Of a stretch of DNA of 64,000 nucleotides, positions 9,021-17,523 are shown one piece after another. The notes under the pieces are model-generated. The model ran no database searches. It was not told where the DNA came from and saw only the letters and a program-made list of their open reading frames with translations. Each line of letters opens with the position of its first letter. Position 1 is the first letter of the stretch. The DNA comes from Coprobacter fastidiosus (GTDB lineage Bacteria; Bacteroidota; Bacteroidia; Bacteroidales; Coprobacteraceae): assembly GCF_030296935.1 (NCBI RefSeq), contig NZ_AP028032.1, positions 3,380,539-3,444,538 on the forward strand, written 5' to 3'. A program made the translations under genes and the position numbers.

Positions 9021-10907
9021 TTATTGAATACCGATTTCTGAAAATCCTATGGGTTCGCCTTCATTGATCATTTTAACTGCTTTCAAGAAAAGATAACGGG
9101 TATTTACAGGAGTAAAGTAGACGGATTGGAGTATAGGGTTATGTTTTATATTGGAAAATTCACCTTTTGCTATTGTCTTATCGATATTTTGACCGTCATT
9201 GCTTGTCATGAGTTCGTATAAAGCAATGAGACCTTTATTGTATTCACTCTGGTCGGGTAGATAATGGAATGATGAGATAACACGCTCTTCTCCGAAATCG
9301 ATTATTACCGTGTTACTCTTTATAAAACAAGATGTGGAGTCGTTTCCGTCTGTCGCTTTCAGAATTTCGTTATCAGAAATACCTTGGATTTTAAAAGGAA
9401 AACTATTTAATTTTTTTGTATCGGTTTTGAACGAAATTTCATCGGTCTCTCCTGCATAATAAGCCTCGATATTGTTGATGCATGGGCATGCCCGGGAATC
9501 GGTTATGTTTATGCGGATTGTATCCGTATTTATTGTTTCGAACCGGAGTAACCGTTTATATCCGATAGTAGTCGTTTCTTCATTCAATTTTACGGGAAAC
9601 CACTTGCCGTTTTTACGATGTTCTACAGAAAATGTTTTTACACGTTGTCCTAACGGGATATATTCCTGCAACATCATTCGGTTGATTTTTTTCTTTTCCG
9701 GTAAAGAAAATTCTATTGTGGCGGATTTGATACTATCTTCGGTTGCCCAATAGGTATCGTATTCTCGGTCAGTTATTGCTTTTGCAGTAAATTTTCCGCC
9801 TCTTTCGTTAGATACTGAAGGTGTAATACCGGCTAATAGATTATTTGCTAATTGCTTTTGGATGTTTTTGTAGAAGGTTACGGCATTGGCAGAGTCTATG
9901 GGGTGAATCAACCCGTTTCGGTCAACAGGGAAGTTAAGCAATAGCGTTGCGTTGTGCCCTACGCTGCGGTAATAAAGATCGGTCAATTGATCTACATTTT
10001 TCACCTGATTGTCTTCTTCGGGATGATAAAACCATCCCGGACGAATAGAAACATCGCATTCGGCCGCTACCCATTGATCGCCGTCGGCATGACCGTATTG
10101 CAGTGTACGGTATTTTTCATAGCCGGGAAAGACTTCTCCTGTACGTAAAAAAGACCAGTTTGTTGCTCCTGCAAAACCTTTTTCATTTCCTACCCAACGG
10201 CAACCGGGTCCTCCATCCGAAAAAATGATGGCCTGCGGTTGCAATTCACTCAGCATCTTGTATATTTCAGGATAATTGTAATAGTTTTTGCGATCGATGG
10301 TACGATTTTCTTTCGCTCCTCCATACCATCCGTCTCCTCCGTTAGCTCCATCGAACCATACTTCGAATACTTCTCCGTAATCGGTCATTAATTCTCGCAG
10401 TTGTTTATGAAAATAATCTACATATTCTGGTGTTCCGTAGTTGGCTTGATGTCTGTCCCACGGTGAAAGATATACGGCAAATTTGATACCATATTTTTTG
10501 CAAGCTGCTGCCAGTTCACCGACAATATCGCCTTTCCCTCCTTTATATGGTGTATTCCGAATACAGTATTCTGTTAGTTTTGTCGGCCATAAACAAAAGC
10601 CGTCATGATGTTTTGCTGTAAGGATAACTCCTTTCATTCCGGATGCGACGAATGTTTTTACCCACTGTTCACAATCGAGCCTTGCGGGATTAAAGGTTTT
10701 GGGATCTGAGTCTCCGTATCCCCATTCACGGTCATTGAATGTGTTTAACCCGAAATGAACAAATGCATAGGTTTCCATTTTCTGCCATTCTACCTGTTTT
10801 GGTTCTGGTATCGGAAGAATTGCCTCGGGAGCTTTAACGGTCGGGGCACATGCACCGGATAAAAATAATGCGGTTATTGCGCAAAAAAGATCGATATGTT
10901 TTTTCAT
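9021..10907 (-). CDS. Alpha-L-fucosidase, glycoside hydrolase family 29
   Basis: Start at 10907 gives a signal peptide with a lipoprotein-like LSGAC (Cys20); an ATG 33 bp upstream was rejected. The 628-residue protein has the GH29 TIM barrel: TYAFVHFGLNTFNDREWG near 46-63, LTAKHHDGFCLWPT near 96-109, and the nucleophile Asp186 in VWFDGANGG. The C-terminal part holds beta-sandwich sequence typical of F5/8-type carbohydrate-binding domains. GH29 enzymes release fucose from host glycans such as mucin or milk oligosaccharides; the lipoprotein signal suggests surface or periplasmic anchoring. It is monocistronic, with its own -7 box and terminator and no SusCD pair beside it. The linkage specificity is not readable here. 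Confidence 0.92.
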   Translation of the reverse strand: MKKHIDLFCAITALFLSGACAPTVKAPEAILPIPEPKQVEWQKMETYAFVHFGLNTFNDREWGYGDSDPKTFNPARLDCEQWVKTFVASGMKGVILTAKHHDGFCLWPTKLTEYCIRNTPYKGGKGDIVGELAAACKKYGIKFAVYLSPWDRHQANYGTPEYVDYFHKQLRELMTDYGEVFEVWFDGANGGDGWYGGAKENRTIDRKNYYNYPEIYKMLSELQPQAIIFSDGGPGCRWVGNEKGFAGATNWSFLRTGEVFPGYEKYRTLQYGHADGDQWVAAECDVSIRPGWFYHPEEDNQVKNVDQLTDLYYRSVGHNATLLLNFPVDRNGLIHPIDSANAVTFYKNIQKQLANNLLAGITPSVSNERGGKFTAKAITDREYDTYWATEDSIKSATIEFSLPEKKKINRMMLQEYIPLGQRVKTFSVEHRKNGKWFPVKLNEETTTIGYKRLLRFETINTDTIRINITDSRACPCINNIEAYYAGETDEISFKTDTKKLNSFPFKIQGISDNEILKATDGNDSTSCFIKSNTVIIDFGEERVISSFHYLPDQSEYNKGLIALYELMTSNDGQNIDKTIAKGEFSNIKHNPILQSVYFTPVNTRYLFLKAVKMINEGEPIGFSEIGIQ

Positions 10908-10937
10908 CGTGTCATTAAATAGGTTAAATATTATGGA

Positions 10938-10945
10938 CAAAGATA
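10938..10945 (-). promoter_or_regulatory. -7 box upstream of the fucosidase gene
   Basis: CAAAGATA (TATCTTTG on the minus strand) lies 31 bp before the GH29 start; exact match to TAnnTTTG. No convincing -33 box. Confidence 0.6.
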
Positions 10946-11107
10946 GTCTTTTTATAAAAAGAATCCGAAAAAATACATTTCATTTTGATATAAACGAATA
11001 AGTTTCAGATATTTTTCGCTTTGGGGAGAACTCATTTGATGTTTGCGAACGACGTGGATTGTTGTAAAATATTTCTGTGTAATTTTAAACAGGGACTAAA
11101 TTATCTC

Positions 11108-11115
11108 TATCTTTG
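11108..11115 (+). promoter_or_regulatory. -7 box upstream of the DUF695 gene
   Basis: TATCTTTG, 30 bp before the start codon at 11145; exact -7 consensus without an obvious -33 box. Confidence 0.6.
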
Positions 11116-11144
11116 TAGAACCGGTAATTAAAAACAAATAGGAA

Positions 11145-11603
11145 ATGAAGTTGTCTAATAATTGGTTTACGACTGTTTCAGAAACTGAGAACGGAGCTAT
11201 GGTGATTGTTTGCGGTCGTGATGATTTGGAGTTGTATGTACGTTCAGGAAAATTTAAGGAACGGGTTGAAATTTATTGGAAGTATAATGGTGATAGTAGA
11301 GGAATGCCTTGTGAGTCTGACGCTCGTGTGATGGAACCGGTACAGGATGCTCTGCAAAAGGCTATGGAAAAAGACAAACTGGCGATATTAACAGGTGTAT
11401 ATACCGGTGATAATGAACGGACATGGGTTTTTTATACACGAAATGTTCCGGCTTTCGGGGAGATGTTGAATAAGGCTTTGTCTTCTTTCGAAAAACTTCC
11501 GATAGTGATTTATACAGAAAAAGATCCCGATTGGAATGAATATCATGAAATGTATGAGTTGCGGCAGGAAGAAGGTAGTGACGATGTGCTTGCTGATGAA
11601 TAA
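11145..11603 (+). CDS. DUF695-family protein
   Basis: A 152-residue soluble protein with no signal peptide. The pattern (NNWFTTVSETENGAMVIVCGRDDLELY at the N-terminus, a central ERVEIYWKY, then ILTGVYTGDNERTWVFYTRNVPAFGEML) is that of the DUF695 family, whose biochemical role is unknown. It has its own promoter-like site upstream and a hairpin terminator downstream, so it seems to be transcribed alone. The C-terminus is acidic (EEGSDDVLADE). Confidence 0.75.
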   Translation: MKLSNNWFTTVSETENGAMVIVCGRDDLELYVRSGKFKERVEIYWKYNGDSRGMPCESDARVMEPVQDALQKAMEKDKLAILTGVYTGDNERTWVFYTRNVPAFGEMLNKALSSFEKLPIVIYTEKDPDWNEYHEMYELRQEEGSDDVLADE

Positions 11604-11652
11604 GGCAGGGATTGATATATTGTCCGGATTTAATTTGATTTGGGTCTTGGAG

Positions 11653-11691
11653 AAATCAAGGTTTTTATAAAACCTGATTTCATTGTTTTTT
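11653..11691 (+). terminator. Hairpin terminator after the DUF695 gene
   Basis: Arms AAATCA(A)GGTTTT (11653-11665) and AAAACCTGATTT (11669-11680) form a stem with one bulged A and are followed by a T-rich run to 11691. The next promoter's -7 box starts two bases later. Confidence 0.65.
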
Positions 11692-11692
11692 G

Positions 11693-11700
11693 TACCTTTG
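11693..11700 (+). promoter_or_regulatory. -7 box upstream of the DUF1599 gene
   Basis: TACCTTTG, exact -7 consensus, 20 bp before the ATG at 11720, implying a very short leader. Confidence 0.6.
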
Positions 11701-11719
11701 TACCCGAAAAATATTTTTT

Positions 11720-12262
11720 ATGACAGATACGGTTGCACAATTTGAACATGTTATAAGCATTTGTCGTGATCTGTATGCCAAAAAGCTGAAAGATTACGGC
11801 CCTTCATGGCGTATCATGCGTCCTCAATCCATAACCGACCAAATATTTATTAAAGCTAACCGGATTCGGAGCATTGAGATTAAGGGAGAATGTAAAGTCG
11901 ACGAGGGGATTCGCTCTGAGTTGATAGCGATAGTTAATTATGGTATTATCGGTCTTATCCAATTGGAGTTAGGATATTCAGATGGAGAAGACATTTCTGT
12001 AGAGAAGGCTCTTGAGCTGTATGACAAGTATATGGATGAGACCAAACGTTTAATGTATGCTAAAAATCATGATTATGACGAGGCTTGGCGTAGTATGCGG
12101 ACGAGTTCTTATACTGATCTTATTTTGATGAAAATATACCGTACTAAGCAGATCGAAAATAATGAGGGGAAAACACTCGTTTCTGAAGGAGTGGATGCTA
12201 ATTATATGGATATGATCAATTATTCTCTTTTCGGATTGATAAAATTGGAGTATGGAGAATAA
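11720..12262 (+). CDS. DUF1599 (nucleotide modification associated domain 1) protein, duplicated domain
   Basis: The ATG at 11720 gives MTDTVAQFEHV; an upstream TTG-type start would run into the -7 box. The 180-residue protein consists of two similar halves: YAKKLKDYGPSWRIMRP...TDQIFIKANRIRSIE and YAKNHDYDEAWRSMR...TDLILMKIYRTKQIE, each followed by a helical 'NYGIIGLIQLELG/NYSLFGLIKLEYG' segment. This is the pattern of DUF1599, a helical family linked by bioinformatics to nucleotide-modification systems but also present as a housekeeping gene in Bacteroidales. The 3' end overlaps the next gene by 11 bp, so the two are co-translated. Confidence 0.8.
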   Translation: MTDTVAQFEHVISICRDLYAKKLKDYGPSWRIMRPQSITDQIFIKANRIRSIEIKGECKVDEGIRSELIAIVNYGIIGLIQLELGYSDGEDISVEKALELYDKYMDETKRLMYAKNHDYDEAWRSMRTSSYTDLILMKIYRTKQIENNEGKTLVSEGVDANYMDMINYSLFGLIKLEYGE

Positions 12263-13610
12263 AACGGAAATAAAAGATTCATCGGTACGAAATCGGATTT
12301 TATGGCTGCTGGTAATAGCCTCTCGGTTGATTGTCGGGGCGACTTTTATCTTTTCCGGTTTTGTAAAAGCAATTGATCCTACAGGATCTGCTATTAAATT
12401 CGAAGAATATTTTTCTGTTTTAGGTATCGGATTTTTATCTCCTTTATCTCTTTTTTTCGGTGTAGTATTAGCTGCATTTGAGTTTTTGCTGGGAATAAAC
12501 ACTTTGCTCGGTTCTTACCGCAAATTGACCTCATGGCTAGTTTTGTTGGTCATGTGTTTTATGACTCCGTTGACACTTTATCTGGCGATAGCCGATCCTG
12601 TAAGCGATTGCGGGTGTTTTGGGGATGCCCTTGTCTTGACCAATTGGGAGACTTTTTTTAAAAATGTTTTTTTACTGATTCCTGTATTATTCCTTATCCG
12701 TTATAATAGTTTGGTAAAAGGAGTATATAATAAATCTGTTCAGTGGCTTACGGTATTATATTCTCTTATATTTGCTCTTGCTTTGGCATGGTTTGGAGTT
12801 TATTTTCAGCCTATATTGGATTTTCGTCCTTATAAAGTAGGAATGAATATATTAGATGCTATGCCGGGTGGAAATATTGATGCAGGAGATGATTATCTTT
12901 TTGTTTACGAGAAAGAAGGTATCCGAAAAGAATTTTCTTTAAATGATATTCCTATGGATGATACTACATGGGTATTTGTAGATCGGATAGAGAAAAAAAA
13001 TATATCGGATAAAAAGAAGTCTTCAATCGAGGATTTTATTATTCGTTCTGGAGAAGATGATGTTGACATAGCTCGGGATATATTGGAAGATCCGCAATAT
13101 ACTTTTTTATTGCTTACACCTTCCTTAGAAAATGCGGACGAAAGTGAGATTGATAAAATAAACGATTTGTATGATTATGCACTGGCTTATGGATATAATT
13201 TTTATTGCGTGACTGCATCATCTGATTCGGCAATTGCTGTTTGGCAGGATAATACAGGAGCTGATTATCCTTTTTATAAGATGGATGAGACTACGATAAA
13301 AACGATTATACGGGGTAATCCGGGTGTAATGTTACTACATAAAGGAACGATTGTATGGAAACAGCTTCCTTCGCATTTGCCGGACGAAGCTCAGTTGAAT
13401 GATAAAATAGAAAATCTTCCGATCGGACGTACGTGGATATATGACGGATCGAAGAATTTAGGAATATTGGTATTGATTTATACCGTGCCGATGTTCATTT
13501 TGTTGTTGACTGAAAAAACAGTTGCCGCTATTATCGGCAAAATACGAGAAGCCCGGCGAAAGAGGAGAGAAAAAAAATCTTCTTTGGTATCTCCGGAAAA
13601 ACAAGAGTAA
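12252..13610 (+). CDS. MauE/DoxX-like membrane protein with C-terminal extension (BT_3928-type)
   Basis: A 452-residue inner-membrane protein. Residues 15-200 carry four to five hydrophobic helices of the DoxX/MauE type (SRLIVGATFIFSGFVKAIDP; later SDCGCFGDALVLTNWETF, the conserved CxCFGD loop). A soluble region follows and one more helix near 400-420, then a basic tail. MauE-like proteins are associated with redox or disulfide functions; the Cys-Gly-Cys loop fits. It overlaps the DUF1599 gene by 11 bp and precedes tpiA by 39 bp. This gene order (this family, tpiA, SPOR protein, folE) is one I recall from Bacteroides, so the cluster is conserved housekeeping. Confidence 0.8.
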   Translation: MENKTEIKDSSVRNRILWLLVIASRLIVGATFIFSGFVKAIDPTGSAIKFEEYFSVLGIGFLSPLSLFFGVVLAAFEFLLGINTLLGSYRKLTSWLVLLVMCFMTPLTLYLAIADPVSDCGCFGDALVLTNWETFFKNVFLLIPVLFLIRYNSLVKGVYNKSVQWLTVLYSLIFALALAWFGVYFQPILDFRPYKVGMNILDAMPGGNIDAGDDYLFVYEKEGIRKEFSLNDIPMDDTTWVFVDRIEKKNISDKKKSSIEDFIIRSGEDDVDIARDILEDPQYTFLLLTPSLENADESEIDKINDLYDYALAYGYNFYCVTASSDSAIAVWQDNTGADYPFYKMDETTIKTIIRGNPGVMLLHKGTIVWKQLPSHLPDEAQLNDKIENLPIGRTWIYDGSKNLGILVLIYTVPMFILLLTEKTVAAIIGKIREARRKRREKKSSLVSPEKQE

Positions 13611-13649
13611 TAGTTATTTTATTATATAACCACACAATTAATATTTGTT

Positions 13650-14405
13650 ATGAGAAAAAACATTGTTGCAGGTAACTGGAAAATGAACAAGACACTCCAA
13701 GAAGGTCTTGAATTGGCTAAAGGTATTGAGGCTGCTTTGGCGGGAAAAACTCCTAATTGCGATGTGATTATCGGTACTCCTTTTATTCATTTAGCCTCTG
13801 TTGTAGATGCTATCGATACGAATAAAATAGGCGTTGCTGCAGAAAACTGTGCAGATAAAGCTTCTGGCGCTTATACTGGAGAGGTTTCTGCCCAGATGGT
13901 TGCTTCTACAGGAGCTAAGTATGTAATTCTCGGTCATTCAGAACGCCGTGCTTATTATCATGAAACTCCGGAAATTTTAAAAGAGAAGACGATTCTTGCT
14001 TTGGCTAATGGTTTGACTCCTATTTTCTGTATTGGCGAAGTGCTTGAGGAAAGAGAAGCCGGGAAACATTTTGATGTAGTGAAAGCTCAGATAGAAGAAT
14101 CTTTGTTTAATTTGTCAGCAGAAGATTTTGGGAAAATCATATTGGCTTATGAACCGGTATGGGCTATCGGAACAGGAAAAACTGCTACTGCAGAACAGGC
14201 TCAAGAAATGCATGCGTTTATTCGTAAAACTATTGCTGATAAATATGGCAATGAAGTTGCTGAAAACTGTTCTATTCTTTATGGAGGAAGTTGTAAGCCT
14301 TCGAATGCGAAAGAATTGTTTGCAAATAAAGATGTGGACGGAGGACTTATCGGAGGAGCAGCTTTGGAAGTCGATTCCTTTATGGGTATTATCAACGCAT
14401 TTTAA
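13650..14405 (+). CDS. tpiA: Triosephosphate isomerase
   Basis: A complete 251-residue TIM-barrel enzyme interconverting dihydroxyacetone phosphate and glyceraldehyde 3-phosphate in glycolysis. All key motifs are visible: Asn/Lys in GNWKMNKT at the start, the catalytic His in VILGHSERR, the catalytic Glu in [14 protein letters not shown], and the phosphate-binding GGSCKPSN and GGLIGGAAL loops at the end. It is followed by a strong hairpin, which suggests that the downstream SPOR and folE genes receive only part of its transcription. Confidence 0.98.
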   Translation: MRKNIVAGNWKMNKTLQEGLELAKGIEAALAGKTPNCDVIIGTPFIHLASVVDAIDTNKIGVAAENCADKASGAYTGEVSAQMVASTGAKYVILGHSERRAYYHETPEILKEKTILALANGLTPIFCIGEVLEEREAGKHFDVVKAQIEESLFNLSAEDFGKIILAYEPVWAIGTGKTATAEQAQEMHAFIRKTIADKYGNEVAENCSILYGGSCKPSNAKELFANKDVDGGLIGGAALEVDSFMGIINAF

Positions 14406-14422
14406 ATAATTAAACAGGCTAT

Positions 14423-14465
14423 AAACTGCAAAAGTAAGATAGAATACTTACTTTTGCAGTTTTCT
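14423..14465 (+). terminator. Hairpin terminator/attenuator after tpiA
   Basis: Perfect 16-bp arms AAACTGCAAAAGTAAG (14423-14438) and its complement (14447-14462) lead into a short T run. It lies only 17 bp before the next start codon, so partial read-through may supply the SPOR-folE genes. Confidence 0.75.
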
Positions 14466-14481
14466 TATCTGTATAAAGCCT

Positions 14482-14985
14482 ATGAAAAGAAGAACTGTTT
14501 TATCGATCGTTTTATTATCGCTTATAGATTGGTGTGGTGCATACGCTCAGGTGCAGGTAGCAGATACTTCAATTGTCCAGTCGTTAGAGCGTGTTACCGG
14601 AAATGCACGTGTCCGTTTGTTTCAGGATGCGCGTCTTACCGATCGTCTGGCAAGGCGGACAGGTAATATCGTTTTATCCGGAATATCGTCGAGAGATCAG
14701 AATTATATAACGGTTCGCGGGTATCGAATACAAGTGTTTTCGGATAATAATCAGAGAAGATCCAAAGATGAAGCTTATCAGAAAGCTTCTATGATAAAAG
14801 ATGCAGATCCGGAATTGTCCACTTACGTTACGTTTACATCTCCTTTTTGGAGACTTAGGGTGGGAGACTTTCGTTCATTTGAAGAAGCGAATCTCAAGTT
14901 GATCGAATTAAAGAATACATTTCCTCAATTTCGGGAAATGCGTGTTGTGAAGGATATGATCCGCTTAACACGTATTGTAGAATGA
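14482..14985 (+). CDS. SPOR-domain periplasmic protein
   Basis: 167 residues: a signal peptide (MKRRTVLSIVLLSLIDW, cleavage near residue 23 after AYA) followed by a single C-terminal SPOR-type domain, roughly residues 75-160 (YRIQVFSDNNQRRSKDEAYQKA ... WRLRVGDFRSFEEANLKL, given here in two parts). SPOR domains bind denuded glycan strands at division sites, so septal peptidoglycan association is expected from the family. It lies between tpiA and folE, 22 bp before the latter. Confidence 0.85.
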   Translation: MKRRTVLSIVLLSLIDWCGAYAQVQVADTSIVQSLERVTGNARVRLFQDARLTDRLARRTGNIVLSGISSRDQNYITVRGYRIQVFSDNNQRRSKDEAYQKASMIKDADPELSTYVTFTSPFWRLRVGDFRSFEEANLKLIELKNTFPQFREMRVVKDMIRLTRIVE

Positions 14986-15007
14986 AGATTATAAAGACTT
15001 TGGTAAT

Positions 15008-15607
15008 ATGCAAAAGGTACAGGACCGGTTATCTGATCAAGAAAAGGAAGATTTGATAGCCGGACATTATAAAAGTATATTGGAGTTATTGGGTGAAGAT
15101 GTAAACCGGGAGGGATTAGAAAAAACACCTATACGGGTTGCTCGTGCTATGAAATTTTTAACGAGCGGTTATGACCAGTCGCCTGAAGAGATTCTCCGTT
15201 CAGCTATCTTTCATGAAAATTATGGAGATTCTCAGCGAATAGTTCTTGTAAAAGATATAGAGTTCTATTCTTTGTGTGAACATCACTTGCTTCCTTTCTT
15301 CGGTAAAGTGCATATCGGATATATGCCGGGAGATAAAATTGTGGGTTTGAGTAAACCTGCGCGGCTTGTTGATGCTTTTGCACGGAGGTTTCAGGTTCAA
15401 GAACGTATGACTCGGGAGATACTCGATTGTTTTGATTCTGTAATCGAACCGTATGGGACTATCGTTATGGTAGAGGCGCGTCATCTGTGTATGCAGATGA
15501 GAGGGGTTGAAAAACAGAATGCATCGACTACGACTTGTTTATATTCTGGCAATTTTAAGGACAGAGAATTGAGAGAAGAATTTTTTTCGATGTTACGCAA
15601 TCGTTGA
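15008..15607 (+). CDS. folE: GTP cyclohydrolase I
   Basis: A 199-residue enzyme converting GTP to 7,8-dihydroneopterin triphosphate, the first step of tetrahydrofolate synthesis. The zinc ligands and active site are present: CEHHLLPFFGK (Cys and His), HIGYMPGDKIVGLSK, and LCMQMRGVEKQNASTTT near the end, which supplies the third zinc-binding cysteine. Length fits the type IA enzyme. It is the last gene of the tpiA-SPOR-folE run, before the tRNA cluster, which has its own promoter. Confidence 0.97.
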   Translation: MQKVQDRLSDQEKEDLIAGHYKSILELLGEDVNREGLEKTPIRVARAMKFLTSGYDQSPEEILRSAIFHENYGDSQRIVLVKDIEFYSLCEHHLLPFFGKVHIGYMPGDKIVGLSKPARLVDAFARRFQVQERMTREILDCFDSVIEPYGTIVMVEARHLCMQMRGVEKQNASTTTCLYSGNFKDRELREEFFSMLRNR

Positions 15608-15707
15608 TATGAAGGGATCGTTTGATATGATTTAGATATTAAGCGGTTAGTATTCAAAAAGTAACAAAAACAGGATCGTAAAAAAGGTGAAAAAATAATA
15701 TTTTGCA

Positions 15708-15739
15708 TTTGCACAACTCAAAATAACACCTTATATTTG
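15708..15739 (+). promoter_or_regulatory. Promoter of the tRNA cluster
   Basis: TTTG (15708-15711), a 20-base spacer and TATATTTG (15732-15739) form a complete Bacteroidetes -33/-7 promoter; the first tRNA starts 12 bp downstream. Confidence 0.8.
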
Positions 15740-15750
15740 CAGTCGCAATT

Positions 15751-15823
15751 GCGAAAGTAGCTCAGTTGGTAGAGCATAACCTTGCCAAGGTTAGGGTCGC
15801 GGGTTCGAGTCCCGTCTTTCGCT
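15751..15823 (+). tRNA. tRNA-Gly (GCC), first copy
   Basis: A 73-nt cloverleaf: acceptor GCGAAAG paired with CTTTCGC, D-arm AGCTCAGTTGGTAGAGC, anticodon loop CTTGCCAAG (GCC), T-arm GGGTTCGAGTCCC. CCA is not encoded. The second, identical copy follows 45 bp later. Confidence 0.97.
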
Positions 15824-15868
15824 CTGATGTTTTTACGGGGGTAAAAAATTTTAAATTGATAATTTTAT

Positions 15869-15941
15869 GCGAAAGTAGCTCAGTTGGTAGAGCATAACCT
15901 TGCCAAGGTTAGGGTCGCGGGTTCGAGTCCCGTCTTTCGCT
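15869..15941 (+). tRNA. tRNA-Gly (GCC), second copy
   Basis: Identical over 73 nt to the copy at 15751. Here the bases after the discriminator happen to read CCA (15942-15944), unlike the other copy. Confidence 0.97.
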
Positions 15942-15968
15942 CCACGGTTTTTCCGTGACAGCGAGTAA

Positions 15969-16053
15969 GCCCAAATGGCGGAATTGGTAGACGCGCTAGT
16001 TTCAGGGACTAGTGTTTATTGCGAACGTGCAGGTTCGAGTCCTGTTTTGGGCA
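15969..16053 (+). tRNA. tRNA-Leu (CAG)
   Basis: An 85-nt class II tRNA: acceptor GCCCAAA with TTTGGGC, anticodon stem CTAGT/ACTAG enclosing TTCAGGG (anticodon CAG), a long variable arm (TGTTTATTGCGAACG region) and T-arm GGTTCGAGTCC. Confidence 0.95.
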
Positions 16054-16071
16054 CGCTTCAAAAACAACGAT

Positions 16072-16155
16072 GTCCGGGTGGTGAAATTGGTAGACACGCT
16101 ACTTTGAGGGGGTAGTGATCATTGGATCGTGTGAGTTCGAATCTCATCTCGGACA
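16072..16155 (+). tRNA. tRNA-Leu (GAG)
   Basis: An 84-nt class II tRNA: acceptor GTCCGGG with CTCGGAC, anticodon loop TTGAGGG (anticodon GAG), variable arm around GATCATTGGATC, T-arm GAGTTCGAATCTC. A terminator follows directly. Confidence 0.94.
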
Positions 16156-16157
16156 CT

Positions 16158-16196
16158 AAAAGGGTTCTGCAAACTAATTTGCAGAACCCTTTTTTC
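16158..16196 (+). terminator. Terminator of the tRNA cluster
   Basis: AAAAGGGTTCTGCAAA and its complement, separated by CTAA, form a long perfect stem followed by a T run (to 16195). Confidence 0.92.
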
Positions 16197-16286
16197 CTTT
16201 TTAGAGAGAGGTTTTATTCCTGATAAGGAATGTTGGTTTGAAAACTTTCTTAATGATTCTCGAACAGCAAGAATCCTGAAAAGCTG

Positions 16287-16317
16287 TTGTATTTCTAAAA
16301 CTTAACAGCTACCTTTG
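16287..16317 (+). promoter_or_regulatory. Promoter of the plsC-like gene
   Basis: TTG (16287-16289), 20-base spacer, TACCTTTG (16310-16317); the start codon is 38 bp downstream. Confidence 0.65.
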
Positions 16318-16355
16318 TCTTTATATATTGATTGTAATTAACCGTAGTGTATTTT

Positions 16356-17093
16356 ATGTTAAGAATACTGTTCTTTTTTTACCAGTGGCTTATTGCATTT
16401 CCTATTTTATTAGTATTGACTATAATAACAGCATTAGTGACAATTGTCGGCTGTTTTATCGGAGACAGTAAAGTTTGGGGATATTATCCGGGACGCATTT
16501 GGTCTCAGCTTTTTTGTTGGATCTCGTTTGTGCGAGTTAAAGTAAAAGGTCGGGAAAATATCGATAAGAAAACTTCTTATGTTTTTGTCGCAAATCATCA
16601 GGGAGCGTATGACATTTTTTTAATTTATGGCTTCTTAGGACATAATTTTAAATGGATGATGAAAAAAAGCCTCAGACGCATACCATTTGTCGGAAAAGCT
16701 TGTGCTGCAGCCGGACATATATTTGTAGATCGTTCCGGGCCTAAAAGTATTCGGGAAACATTGGATATGGCAGAACAGACGTTGAGACACGGCATGTCCT
16801 TAGTTGTCTTTCCTGAAGGATCGCGTACATGGAACGGGAAACTTCAACGCTTTAAGAAAGGGGCTTATCAGTTGGCTATTGATTTAAATTTGCCCGTAGT
16901 ACCTTTAACGATTGACGGATCTTTCTCTGTGTTGCCTCGTTCGTCATATTTGATAAAACCTGGAAAAATGATTTTGACGATTCATAAACCTCTATTCCCT
17001 GACCCTATTTCAGGACATGATATTGAAACGCTTATGAAAAAGTCATACGAAGCAGTTGAGTTAGCTTTGCCTAAAGAGGAAACAGCCTTGTAA
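16356..17093 (+). CDS. 1-acyl-sn-glycerol-3-phosphate acyltransferase (PlsC family)
   Basis: The ATG at 16356 begins MLRILFFFYQWLI; a GTG three codons upstream is possible. The 245-residue protein has an N-terminal hydrophobic segment (residues 1-40), the catalytic NHQGAYD (NHx4D) box near residue 80, and the FPEGSRT substrate-binding box near 154, with PVVPLTIDGS as the fourth block. It transfers an acyl chain to lysophosphatidic acid in membrane phospholipid synthesis, at the inner membrane. It stands alone between tRNA genes with its own promoter-like site. No close operon partner. Confidence 0.93.
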   Translation: MLRILFFFYQWLIAFPILLVLTIITALVTIVGCFIGDSKVWGYYPGRIWSQLFCWISFVRVKVKGRENIDKKTSYVFVANHQGAYDIFLIYGFLGHNFKWMMKKSLRRIPFVGKACAAAGHIFVDRSGPKSIRETLDMAEQTLRHGMSLVVFPEGSRTWNGKLQRFKKGAYQLAIDLNLPVVPLTIDGSFSVLPRSSYLIKPGKMILTIHKPLFPDPISGHDIETLMKKSYEAVELALPKEETAL

Positions 17094-17130
17094 AAAAAAC
17101 TTAATCGAAAGTAAAAAATATCGGTATGGT

Positions 17131-17161
17131 TTTGTAATAGAAAAATAAATTCGCACCTTTG
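17131..17161 (+). promoter_or_regulatory. Promoter of tRNA-Gln
   Basis: TTTG (17131-17134), 19-base spacer, CACCTTTG (17154-17161; first base deviates from TAnnTTTG). The tRNA begins 16 bp downstream. Confidence 0.65.
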
Positions 17162-17177
17162 CAGCGCAATAAAAAAT

Positions 17178-17248
17178 TGTCCTGTGGTGTAACGGTAGCA
17201 CATCGGATTCTGGTTCCGCTTGTGAGGGTTCGAATCCTTCCAGGACAA
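17178..17248 (+). tRNA. tRNA-Gln (CTG)
   Basis: A 71-nt tRNA: acceptor TGTCCTG with CAGGACA, anticodon loop TTCTGGT (CTG), T-arm AGGGTTCGAATCCTT. The outermost anticodon-stem pair is a T-C mismatch; the inner CGGA/TCCG pairs are intact. CCA is not encoded. Confidence 0.93.
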
Positions 17249-17261
17249 CATGTATATTTAT

Positions 17262-17304
17262 AACCCGCTTATTATCAATTGAATAATAGGTGGGTTTGTT
17301 TTTT
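17262..17304 (+). terminator. Terminator of tRNA-Gln
   Basis: AACCCGCTTATTAT (17262-17275) pairs, with G-T wobbles, with ATAATAGGTGGGTT (17283-17296), followed by TGTTTTTT. Confidence 0.8.
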
Positions 17305-17321
17305 ATTGGAATTGTTGACGA

Positions 17322-17360
17322 TTTTTTATCTCTACTTTTCAGTTTGCTAAAATCAAAAAA
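17322..17360 (+). repeat. 39-bp dispersed repeat, copy 1
   Basis: Six T, the core ATCTCTACTTTTCAGTTTGC plus TAAAATC, and six A: identical over 39 bp to 43214-43252. Both copies sit just after a hairpin terminator. The element has no coding sense that is open in both copies. Confidence 0.85.
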
Positions 17361-17432
17361 AATTGCCATCCTGCTTTCAAAATCTGAAAAGAATTATTAT
17401 AATTTTGCAAGTCAACCATAATGATGTTGTAG

Positions 17433-17440
17433 TAAATTTG
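17433..17440 (+). promoter_or_regulatory. -7 box upstream of the HAD phosphatase gene
   Basis: TAAATTTG, exact -7 consensus, 83 bp before the start at 17524; no -33 box at the right spacing. Confidence 0.4.
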
Positions 17441-17523
17441 ATATGAGTAGTTATTGTGCCTTTACAAGTTGTCGATAATAAACTAATAGAGTTGTAAACT
17501 TCTTATAATATAATTTCTTAAAT

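Noticed and set aside
15751..17248. tRNA cluster considered as an integration hotspot with an inserted element
   Set aside because: No integrase gene or tRNA-end duplication was found nearby; the genes between are ordinary housekeeping genes.
17061..17369. A 102-codon minus-strand frame covering tRNA-Gln and the 39-bp repeat
   Set aside because: It runs through the tRNA gene and the end of the plsC-like gene; the repeat is not open in the same frame at its other copy.
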